From CAZXCQ01 sp964639275 (lineage in GTDB: Bacteria > Desulfobacterota > DSM-4660 > Desulfatiglandales > Desulfatiglandaceae): DNA of 14,008 nt. Where the stretch lies: assembly GCA_964639275.1 (NCBI GenBank), contig CAZXCQ010000172.1:1-14008 (forward strand), given 5' to 3'. The notes beneath the pieces are model-generated. The model saw nothing but the letters and a program-made list of their open reading frames with translations, did no database searches and was not told the DNA's origin. The translations under genes were made by a program, and so were the position numbers. Positions 6,771-13,178 of this stretch are shown here, piece by piece; the first letter of the stretch is position 1, and each line of letters starts with the position of its first letter.

Positions 6771-8636
6771 TTACTCCAGCTGGTCAAGAAACCGGCCGGC
6801 CCACTCGATGCCCAGTTCAACTAAACGCCCATCGGTTGGCACACCCCTTTTATCCCACCCCAACATCTGGTAATAAACTTGACGTGCCTTGGCATAGGCC
6901 CCTGGGTCAATGGGGCTGTCTCTTAGCGGGCCTTCGAGAGCGGGTGAGAAAAACCGCTCGGGTAAGGCGTCGTCGGAGCGGGATAACCCCTCTCTGAGGT
7001 TGAAAATACGGGCGAGCGTAATCCCTCGCTCCAGGGTTTTCATCAGCCGCCAGGAACTCATGGGCCAACCGGTAACCGCTTCCACGGCCTCACAAATCTG
7101 GCGTTGACTCCAGGGGACAAAGAGGCACAGTCCCAAATAGTTTCCCGCCTGACGCCACAAACCTGTGTGGTAAAGCATGCGCGCCTTGCGAGGGCTTATT
7201 TCCGTGCTGGGTATCCACTCGGCCACATCAATACGGTCCCACGTCGCCAGGTTATTAACCATGAGGTCGTCATGGATTCCGGCACAGTGGTCGGGCCCGT
7301 TTCCATGAACGCTGTAATGAAGCGCCAGGCCTTGCTTATATCGCGGTTCGTGCATGGGAATTTCGCATCCTTTGACGTGCATTGCATAGCGGGATGCGCC
7401 TTCTCCCATCTTTTCAGATGCCCTTTTGACGCCTTCGGCCAGGAGATCTCCCAATCCCTGACGCGTGGCTATTTGCTCGGTCATCTCCACCATGGCCTCG
7501 GCATTACCGAACTTGAGCTCCAGCCCCCCGGTATCTTCCCGGGTCAGGATATTGTTTTCAAAACATTCCATGGCAAAAGAAATGGCCACACCCGTTGAAA
7601 TTGTGTCGATGCCGTGACGGTTGCAGATCTCATTTGCTTTGATGAGCGCCTCCACCCGGTCAATCCCACAGTTGGATCCAAGGGCTGCCAGTGTCTCGTA
7701 TTCAGGTCCACCATAAACCGAATCGACCTTCCAGGGATGGGTTAACCTGACCTTGCGCTTGCATTTGACCGGGCATATGAAGCAGCCATCCATTTTCTCC
7801 ACGTAGTCCTGCTCCATCATGTGCTGGGGCGTAATCCGCGTTACACCGGGGAACTTGCCGCCCTGAAAATTCCTGACAGGCAGGTTCCCGCTGGCCTCAT
7901 AGGCAATCATAGTGGAGCCGGTGCCGCATTGCCAGAAACGCGTCTTTTCTCTGTAATGTTTTCCCATCCAGCGTGACAGCTCCTTTAGGATTGCTGGATC
8001 ATGCGCCTTTGGTCGTTTGCTGCCCCTCACCACCACCGCCTTGAGTCGCTTGCTGCCCATTACCGCGCCCAGGCCATTTCGTCCCGCCATGTGCACGATG
8101 TCGTGGGCCACGCATGCAAAACGGACGCGTTTTTCTCCGGCCGGTCCGATACAGGCCACACGGGAGTGCTGGTCATTCAGTTCGTCTTTTATGGTCTTAT
8201 CAGTCTTTGCGGTCTCCGCGCCCCACAAATGATTGGCCTTGCGGATTTCGGCCTCACCATCCGTTACCCGGAGATAGACAGGATCGGCTGACACCCCTTC
8301 AACAATAATGCTGTCGAATCCGGCCTTCTTGAGTTCAGCCCCCCAGAATCCACCCGCCTCGCTTTCCCCGTAGCAACCGGTCAGGGGTGACTTACCACCG
8401 ACGCTGTGTCTGGCACTTCCGATCAATGGATGTCCGGTCATGGGACCAAGGGAGAAGATGAGTTTGTTATCAGGCCCAAGGGGTTCAATTCCCGGGGCCA
8501 ATTCTCTCAAAAGGGTCGCCACGATAAGGCCCGTCCCCCCCAGGAAATATTTGTAGTCCTCTTCGGGCCTTTGTTCGACTGTGATGGTTCCGGTAGAAAG
8601 ATTTACCCGCAAATTCCTGCCATTAAGACCTTCCAT
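6771..8636 (-). CDS. aor: Aldehyde:ferredoxin oxidoreductase (tungsten/molybdopterin type)
   Basis: Predicted 621-residue enzyme, the family's normal length, oxidising an aldehyde to a carboxylic acid (or the reverse) with ferredoxin as electron carrier. The N terminus GLNGRNLRVNLSTG and GGTGLIVATLL are typical of AOR domain 1. [4Fe-4S] ligands C285, C288 and C292 (CFICPVKC) and C504 fall close to the 288/291/295/494 pattern of the Pyrococcus furiosus enzyme, and E312 or E314 and H450 lie close to its active-site Glu313 and His448. Other conserved runs are AALGSNCGIDRVE, GDLLAEGVKRASE and KGCEIPMHEPR. No signal peptide is present. The ATG at 8636 lies seven bases after GGAGG, while the ATG at 8642 lies only one base after it. 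Its place between a hydrolase and the flavoprotein pair suggests it processes an aldehyde made in the same pathway. Confidence 0.95.
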   Translation of the reverse strand: MEGLNGRNLRVNLSTGTITVEQRPEEDYKYFLGGTGLIVATLLRELAPGIEPLGPDNKLIFSLGPMTGHPLIGSARHSVGGKSPLTGCYGESEAGGFWGAELKKAGFDSIIVEGVSADPVYLRVTDGEAEIRKANHLWGAETAKTDKTIKDELNDQHSRVACIGPAGEKRVRFACVAHDIVHMAGRNGLGAVMGSKRLKAVVVRGSKRPKAHDPAILKELSRWMGKHYREKTRFWQCGTGSTMIAYEASGNLPVRNFQGGKFPGVTRITPQHMMEQDYVEKMDGCFICPVKCKRKVRLTHPWKVDSVYGGPEYETLAALGSNCGIDRVEALIKANEICNRHGIDTISTGVAISFAMECFENNILTREDTGGLELKFGNAEAMVEMTEQIATRQGLGDLLAEGVKRASEKMGEGASRYAMHVKGCEIPMHEPRYKQGLALHYSVHGNGPDHCAGIHDDLMVNNLATWDRIDVAEWIPSTEISPRKARMLYHTGLWRQAGNYLGLCLFVPWSQRQICEAVEAVTGWPMSSWRLMKTLERGITLARIFNLREGLSRSDDALPERFFSPALEGPLRDSPIDPGAYAKARQVYYQMLGWDKRGVPTDGRLVELGIEWAGRFLDQLE

Positions 8637-8643
8637 TTCCATT

Positions 8644-8648
8644 CCTCC
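8644..8648 (-). promoter_or_regulatory. Ribosome binding site that decides the aor start
   Basis: GGAGG on the minus strand lies seven bases before the ATG at 8636 but only one base before the in-frame ATG at 8642. The downstream ATG is therefore the better start, two codons shorter. Confidence 0.6.
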
Positions 8649-8684
8649 CTGGCCCCGGCCCGTGTAGCGGCACCGGATCAGTAC

Positions 8685-9476
8685 TTATGATTTTTTTATC
8701 TCTGGTAGGAGCCTCAGCAGGGTCTCCGAAAACCGTTCGGGTGCCTCCATATGGGGGAAGTGACCCACCCCCGGGAGGATCTCCAACACCTTGGGGCATT
8801 CCAACGCACGTTCCGTGTTGCGGACGTTTTCCGGGGTGCAGGACCAGTCGTCCCCACCGGTGATCAAGATGACCGGTACCGCTATTTGTTTTACCTTGTC
8901 GCGTATATCGAACGAGGTATATGCATCCAGGTCCCCCAAAATGATCTCGGCCGGAATCCGTTTGGCCTCCAGGGCAATCAACCGTTTGCGTTCTTCAGGG
9001 GTTTCGGGACTGCACAAGGCCTGAAAGTTGGTCTCCCAATAGTCATAGGGGTTGACCGTGATCAACTCCAGTAACTCATCTGAATAGGAAACGGCCTCTT
9101 TTAGTGTCATGCCGGCACCATCCAGGGGAACGGCCACCTTTATCTGATCCGGCCGGTTGAGGCTCGCCTGGAGCACATTGCCACCAGACATGGAATGTCC
9201 CACCAGGATCACCTGGCCCAACCCTGTCACATCAATGAAGCCGTTGATAAACAGGGTATAATCCTCAATCCGATGAATAATCCCCTGGAGGGCCCGGTCG
9301 GACTTGCCATGGCCGGGCAGATCAATGGCAATTGTGCGATAATGCCTTGAGAGGACCGGGACTGCGAACCGCCAGCACAGGGTATCCTGGGCCGCACCGT
9401 GCACCAGCACCATCGGGTCTCCCTGTCCCTCTTCCTCGTAATATATGCGCGTATCCAGCACTGTGCAATAGGGCAT
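8685..9476 (-). CDS. Alpha/beta-fold hydrolase
   Basis: Predicted 263-residue alpha/beta hydrolase, the family's usual size. It has the oxyanion-hole HG (26-27, VLVHGAAQD), nucleophile S95 in GHSMSG, the acid D209 or D210 in GGDDWSC and H239 in GVGHFPH, so the full catalytic triad is present. DLPGHGKSD (52-60) is the typical loop of the MhpC/BioH-like subgroup, which hydrolyses esters, thioesters or C-C bonds of ring-cleavage products; the actual substrate is unknown. No signal peptide is seen. The ATG at 9476 follows GAGGA by eight bases, and that GAGGA includes the stop of the preceding small gene. A longer frame reaching 9758 runs over that small gene and is not credible. The context suggests hydrolysis of a pathway ester or thioester. 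Confidence 0.88.
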   Translation of the reverse strand: MPYCTVLDTRIYYEEEGQGDPMVLVHGAAQDTLCWRFAVPVLSRHYRTIAIDLPGHGKSDRALQGIIHRIEDYTLFINGFIDVTGLGQVILVGHSMSGGNVLQASLNRPDQIKVAVPLDGAGMTLKEAVSYSDELLELITVNPYDYWETNFQALCSPETPEERKRLIALEAKRIPAEIILGDLDAYTSFDIRDKVKQIAVPVILITGGDDWSCTPENVRNTERALECPKVLEILPGVGHFPHMEAPERFSETLLRLLPEIKKS

Positions 9477-9487
9477 AAAATATTTCC

Positions 9488-9841
9488 TCACATCTTTCGA
9501 CCGATTTCGGTCAGGTACCACAGGATCTTCCAGTAACGCATAGCCGCCACCTTGTCTCCCAGGATCTTTATCTTTTTCTGGCGAAAGAGGCGGTTGATGG
9601 TCCCCACGGCCATGAGTTCTTCCCAGCTCTCCTGCTGGCCCGCCATGCTGAAGCGGGCCCCCTGACAGCCGGGTGTCACGTCTTGCACCTGTCCGTGATC
9701 GATCCTCAGACTGAATCCCCGCTCGTCCACCTGCCACCCCACAGTCCCCCGGAACCATCGGGCTGCATCCCGGAATTCCGGGTCCAGGTTGACGCGCCCC
9801 CTGAGCCGCTCAAACCACGCAATACTCGACAGATCAGTCAT
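9488..9841 (-). CDS. Small SCP2-like (sterol carrier/lipid-binding fold) protein
   Basis: Predicted 117-residue cytoplasmic protein. I do not recognise a named family member, but the pattern fits a minimal SCP2 domain: alternating strands FSLRIDHGQVQDVTPG (about 43-58), an acyl-chain-type GARFSMAGQQESWEELM segment, and the C-terminal KKIKILGDKVAAMRYWK where SCP2 proteins have an x-x-GD signature. SCP2 folds bind fatty acyl or other hydrophobic ligands and often occur beside acyl-CoA or alcohol/aldehyde enzymes. The start ATG follows AAGGA by about nine bases, 30 bases after the alcohol dehydrogenase stop, and the gene ends 11 bases before the hydrolase. A role as ligand carrier or small accessory subunit for its neighbours is inference only. 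Confidence 0.7.
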   Translation of the reverse strand: MTDLSSIAWFERLRGRVNLDPEFRDAARWFRGTVGWQVDERGFSLRIDHGQVQDVTPGCQGARFSMAGQQESWEELMAVGTINRLFRQKKIKILGDKVAAMRYWKILWYLTEIGRKM

Positions 9842-9871
9842 CAGAACCTATTCCTTTCCACCCTCCGAAGA

Positions 9872-11056
9872 CTAGAGTGCCATTTCATAGATGGCCACCA
9901 CATCCTCTTCGGTAATGCTCCTGGGGTTATTGGTCACGTGGTGGGCGTAACGTGTCATGACGGTGCGGGCAAAGTCAGGGAAATCCTTCTGACTGGCCCC
10001 CACCTCGCTTAATCTGGTGGGCAGCCCGACATCAGCAATCAAACGCCTTACCGCCGCCACCGATGCCTGTGCCGCCTCCAGGGTGCTCAGCCCTTCGACG
10101 CGCTCTCCCATGGCTCGGGACATCGCAGCGTACTTGTCCAAATTGCTGATAAGGTTAAATGCCATAACAGCCGGCATCATCAAACCGATGGCCACCCCGT
10201 GCGACAGCTTGTACTTCATGGCGGGTGGGTAGCAGGTTGCGTGAACCGCCCCGATACCACTGCTGCGAATCGCCATGGTCCCCATGCAGACGCCAAAGCA
10301 CATGGCATAGCGGGCGTCAAGGTTATGAGACCCCTTGGCAAAGGCCTTTCTCAGGTTCTTGGAGATGAGTTCAACGCCCCTTAATGAAAATAGATCGGAG
10401 AGGGGATTGGCCCGGATTGTGACAAACGACTCCAAGGCATGTGAAAAGGCATCAATTCCGCTTTCGGCGGTGACCCGCGGGGGGAGGCTCAAGGTCAGGG
10501 AAGGATCGATAATGGCGATGTCTGCAAAGGTATAAGGGCTGTATGAGGTAATTTTGTCGCCGCTCTCATCGTCATAGAGCACGAACGTGTGACTCAGTTC
10601 ACTGCCTGTTCCCGCGGTGGTGGGGATAAAGATCTTGGGGAGGCCGGGTCTTTTGACCTGGTTGATGCCAAGATTTTCGCGAATATCCCCCTGATAGGGA
10701 ATCATAAAGGATATGGCCTTGGCGGTATCGATTGAGCTGCCTCCCCCCAGACCCACGATCAGATTCGCTCCTCCCTGGCGGGCCAATTCGACCCCTTGCA
10801 TCACCACGCTGATGGGGGAATCCTGAACCACCTGATCAAAGACCTCGACCTTGAATCCTCCGGCTTCAAGGGAAGCAATGACACTCTCGACCAGCCCGGC
10901 CTTAATAATGCCTTTGTCGGTAACCAGGAAGGCCTTTTCACCGACAAAGGCGGCTCTTGCCTCATTACCGATCTTGGCGGCTGCGCCATTGCCAAAAATG
11001 ATTTTGCGCGGGAGTTGAAACATAAACGTGTCAGTCATCTTGAAGAAGTCTTCCAT
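9872..11056 (-). CDS. Iron-containing alcohol dehydrogenase (group III)
   Basis: Predicted 394-residue NAD(P)-dependent alcohol dehydrogenase of the FucO/DhaT iron family (typically about 385 residues), interconverting a primary alcohol and its aldehyde. The nucleotide-binding GGGSSIDTAKA lies at about 104-114. The metal ligands match the family pattern: D202 and H206 in SGIDAFSHALESF, H272 in GAVHATCYPP and H286 in KLSHGVAIG, compared with D196, H200, H263 and H277 in FucO. IPTTAGTGSE (144-153) is also conserved. The ATG at 11056 follows a GGAGG by six bases. The frame is open back to 11086, but that extension has no ribosome site. It is the first gene after a 257-base gap and so probably the first gene of a transcription unit. 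Substrate is unknown; the aldehyde oxidoreductase downstream could use the aldehyde it makes. Confidence 0.93.
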   Translation of the reverse strand: MEDFFKMTDTFMFQLPRKIIFGNGAAAKIGNEARAAFVGEKAFLVTDKGIIKAGLVESVIASLEAGGFKVEVFDQVVQDSPISVVMQGVELARQGGANLIVGLGGGSSIDTAKAISFMIPYQGDIRENLGINQVKRPGLPKIFIPTTAGTGSELSHTFVLYDDESGDKITSYSPYTFADIAIIDPSLTLSLPPRVTAESGIDAFSHALESFVTIRANPLSDLFSLRGVELISKNLRKAFAKGSHNLDARYAMCFGVCMGTMAIRSSGIGAVHATCYPPAMKYKLSHGVAIGLMMPAVMAFNLISNLDKYAAMSRAMGERVEGLSTLEAAQASVAAVRRLIADVGLPTRLSEVGASQKDFPDFARTVMTRYAHHVTNNPRSITEEDVVAIYEMAL

Positions 11057-11152
11057 GGAACACCTCCATTTCCCGTAGCATCTCAAGGGGCAGGAGAAAT
11101 GCTGATCGTTTTTTGCACCAGCGATTTCCGTGGTTTCTCAACGCACTCTAAC

Positions 11153-11167
11153 GGTCTCAGACAGACC
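11153..11167 (-). repeat. Inverted repeat GGTCT-N5-AGACC
   Basis: A perfect five-base-pair stem with a five-base loop in the leader region upstream of the alcohol dehydrogenase. It shares its last two bases (11166-11167) with the stronger hairpin beside it, so the two stems cannot both form completely. No U-tract follows in either direction. Confidence 0.45.
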
Positions 11168-11184
11168 TGCCTGCTGGAGGCAGG
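11166..11184 (-). repeat. GC-rich inverted repeat CCTGCCT-N5-AGGCAGG
   Basis: A perfect seven-base-pair stem with a five-base loop, about 110 bases before the alcohol dehydrogenase start. The minus-strand transcript continues after it with UCUGUCUGAGACC rather than a U run, so it is not a standard intrinsic terminator. It could be an operator, an mRNA-processing or stability hairpin, or half of an attenuator-like pair with the repeat at 11153-11167. Confidence 0.55.
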
Positions 11185-11313
11185 GTTATGCCCTTCAAAA
11201 CGGGACCCCCAACTCCCTGCCCCAGACCCAGTTCTGAAAAAGGCCGAATTGATACGATGGGTCGATATGGGTTATCGCCCCGGATGGCAGGTCAGTCTGG
11301 ACTTTGCACCGGA

Positions 11314-13086
11314 TCAGAAGTCCCTGCTTAACTTGTCCTTGGAGATCCAGAAATCATTTGGGTAGGGATACCATACGCTTCTATATCCAGGTGCACTGGC
11401 GTCAATTTCCACATCAATTACAAATGGGGCATTGGCCTCCAGGGCCTGATGAATAGCAGGTGATAGCTCCCCTGGAGCATTCACCTTTTTGGCCTGGGCC
11501 CCCATGGCTTCAGCAATTGCCACCAGATTGGGCCCCCATGGTTCGCCAGTGGACTCCTTGGCGTAGTCAGTAAAGGCCCTCCGGCCATAAACTCTTTCCA
11601 TGAGTTCCCCTTCAATCTGAAGCGACTTATTGTTCAAAGCAATGGCAATGACCGGGATATCATACTCAAACGCAGTTGCCAAAGAAACGGACGAAAACAA
11701 GTACGAACCGTCTCCGATCAAGGCAATGGCCGGGTGATCCGGTCTGGCCACCTTGGCCCCGAGCGCACCGGGAAGGCTCCAGCCCATACAGTGGAAGAAA
11801 CCGCAGTGGTAGAAGTTGGCGGTTATGGTTTTATAAAAGGCCGGGGCAAAAGAGAGCAGGTGACCGGTGTCGATAAACACGGAACTCTCCGGGCTGACCC
11901 TGTTGACCACACGGCTGATTTCACTGCAAAGAAAACCATAGGTAAGGGGCCCGTGTTCACATTGTCTAAAGGCATCAGCGCTTTTCTCCCACTCCTCTCT
12001 CCATACGTTTAGTTGGGTTCTCCACGGGGCCCACCGGTCCTTCACATCTAGAGACCTGAGTTCCTCTATCAGATGATTCAACGCAAGTCTGGCATCGGAG
12101 ACAATCCCAATTTCAGTCGGATAGACACGGCCAATCTCAGAGGTGTCTATATCGATGTGTATGAGTCTCGTTTTCTTAGGGATATCAAATAGGGTCCACC
12201 CGCCTGTGTCCACATCGCTGAAATGGGTACCGATGGCGACCAGGAGATCGCATTCGTTGGCAGCTCGATTGGCGTGGCCTGACCCTGATCTCCCGGTTAC
12301 ACCCAGACAAAGGGGTTTGTCTTCCGGGTAGGCCCCTTTGCCCATGGTTGTGGTTGTAATGGGAAGACCCCATGTCTCCGCCAAAAGCGCCAGTTCCTCA
12401 AAGGCGCCAGAGTGATATATTCCACCGCTCACGCAAAGCAAAGGCCGCTCTGATCTGGAGATGAGTCTGGCAGCCTCCCTGATTGCATCCACATCCGGGC
12501 CTGGCTGTGACACATTTATAAACTGCTTTAAAGGGGAGACGTCATCCAGTTCAACAGTGGAATGCTGAATATCGAATGGGACCTGCAAAACCACCGGACC
12601 CGGTCTCCCCGTGATGGCCGTCTTATAGGCCCTCAAAAGCATCTCTACTGCCGTATCGGGTCTGCTGACCGTCACCGCCTTTTTTGTATAGGTCTTTACG
12701 CTTTGTATCCATTCGTCCGGTGCAAATCTGTAAAACTCTTCGATACCACCCCTGTCTTGCCAGTGGGTTGATCCGCCGCCAGCCAGTACCAAAAGGGCGG
12801 AGGATTCAAAAAACGCGTTCGCCAGTGCGGGACCGATATTCATGTTTCCAGGTCCGACGGATGTGCTGACGATAGGAAGGGCGCCTTTCTTTTTCGCCCG
12901 GTAATAGCCATCTGCCATGTGTACCGCCTGCCCCTCCCCGCGGCAGGCAAACCCTCTGATCTTGCTTTCATGCTTGATGGAGTCAAGAAACGCCCAGTTT
13001 CCATGGCCATTGTATACAAACGCAGCTTCGCTCCCAACCTCCTCAAGGGCCTTGATCATCGCCGTTGAACACCTTACTTGTCCCAT
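11314..13086 (-). CDS. ThDP-dependent enzyme of the acetolactate synthase/benzoylformate decarboxylase superfamily
   Basis: Predicted 590-residue thiamine-diphosphate enzyme with the three-domain layout of acetolactate synthase, oxoacid decarboxylases and related lyases. The activating glutamate is present as E51 in CRGEGQAVHMADGYYR, which argues against glyoxylate carboligase, where this Glu is replaced. STSVGPGNMNIGPALANA (about 74-91) is the pyrimidine-domain turn, and the Mg-ThDP motif runs from GDG (458-460) to NN (485-486). It lacks a signal peptide and no small regulatory (ilvN-like) subunit is nearby, so an ordinary biosynthetic acetolactate synthase is unlikely. It should decarboxylate a 2-oxoacid or join or split an aldehyde; the substrate is unknown. 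The ATG at 13086 follows GGAGG by seven bases. Transcription is probably continuous with the FAD subunit 92 bases upstream or starts in that gap. Confidence 0.88.
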   Translation of the reverse strand: MGQVRCSTAMIKALEEVGSEAAFVYNGHGNWAFLDSIKHESKIRGFACRGEGQAVHMADGYYRAKKKGALPIVSTSVGPGNMNIGPALANAFFESSALLVLAGGGSTHWQDRGGIEEFYRFAPDEWIQSVKTYTKKAVTVSRPDTAVEMLLRAYKTAITGRPGPVVLQVPFDIQHSTVELDDVSPLKQFINVSQPGPDVDAIREAARLISRSERPLLCVSGGIYHSGAFEELALLAETWGLPITTTTMGKGAYPEDKPLCLGVTGRSGSGHANRAANECDLLVAIGTHFSDVDTGGWTLFDIPKKTRLIHIDIDTSEIGRVYPTEIGIVSDARLALNHLIEELRSLDVKDRWAPWRTQLNVWREEWEKSADAFRQCEHGPLTYGFLCSEISRVVNRVSPESSVFIDTGHLLSFAPAFYKTITANFYHCGFFHCMGWSLPGALGAKVARPDHPAIALIGDGSYLFSSVSLATAFEYDIPVIAIALNNKSLQIEGELMERVYGRRAFTDYAKESTGEPWGPNLVAIAEAMGAQAKKVNAPGELSPAIHQALEANAPFVIDVEIDASAPGYRSVWYPYPNDFWISKDKLSRDF

Positions 13087-13110
13087 CCTACTACCTCCTC
13101 ATAATATTCT

Positions 13111-13127
13111 AAAAGAAGCGTTCTTTT
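13111..13127 (-). repeat. Perfect AT-rich palindrome AAAAGAA-N3-TTCTTTT
   Basis: A perfect seven-base inverted repeat with a three-base centre, lying between the FAD-subunit stop and the ThDP enzyme start, 12 bases upstream of the GGAGG at 13094-13098. Its symmetry and short centre are compatible with a repressor operator. In RNA it forms an A/U-rich hairpin ending in UUCUUUU, possibly a weak terminator for the upstream gene. There is no direct evidence for either role. Confidence 0.4.
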
Positions 13128-13178
13128 CGTTGTCTGCGAGATAATCGTAACATCTCAAAAAGTAGAGGCAAGACATAT

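Larger units (their letters stand above)
11057..11313 (-). other. 257-base intergenic gap before the alcohol dehydrogenase, with paired hairpins
   Basis: This is the only long non-coding stretch in the window. No conserved small protein or RNA gene is recognised in it. It holds two adjacent inverted repeats (11153-11184) and, at the end nearest the alcohol dehydrogenase, the GGAGG at 11063-11067. No convincing sigma-70 or sigma-54 promoter was found by eye. By position it should carry the promoter and leader of the downstream operon and the end of the ThDP enzyme transcript. Confidence 0.5.

Noticed and set aside
6722..6820. N-terminal extension of the flavoprotein to 6820
   Set aside because: It runs into the aldehyde oxidoreductase C terminus and has no ribosome site, whereas the ATG at 6721 has AGGAG at five bases.
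9477..9758. N-terminal extension of the alpha/beta hydrolase frame
   Set aside because: It overlaps the SCP2-like gene in another frame and reads as Arg/Gly-rich shadow peptide, while the ATG at 9476 has a ribosome site and begins the normal hydrolase fold.
10796..11365. 189-codon plus-strand open frame spanning the intergenic gap
   Set aside because: Most of it is antisense to the alcohol dehydrogenase and the end of the ThDP gene. The portion inside the gap shows no family pattern and every credible gene here is on the other strand.
11314..13086. Glyoxylate carboligase as the identity of the ThDP enzyme
   Set aside because: That enzyme lacks the conserved activating glutamate, which is present here as E51.
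13136..13175. Possible promoter TTGCCT-N16-TACGAT before the ThDP gene
   Set aside because: Each hexamer matches the sigma-70 consensus at only four of six positions, and matches this weak are expected by chance in a 92-base gap.
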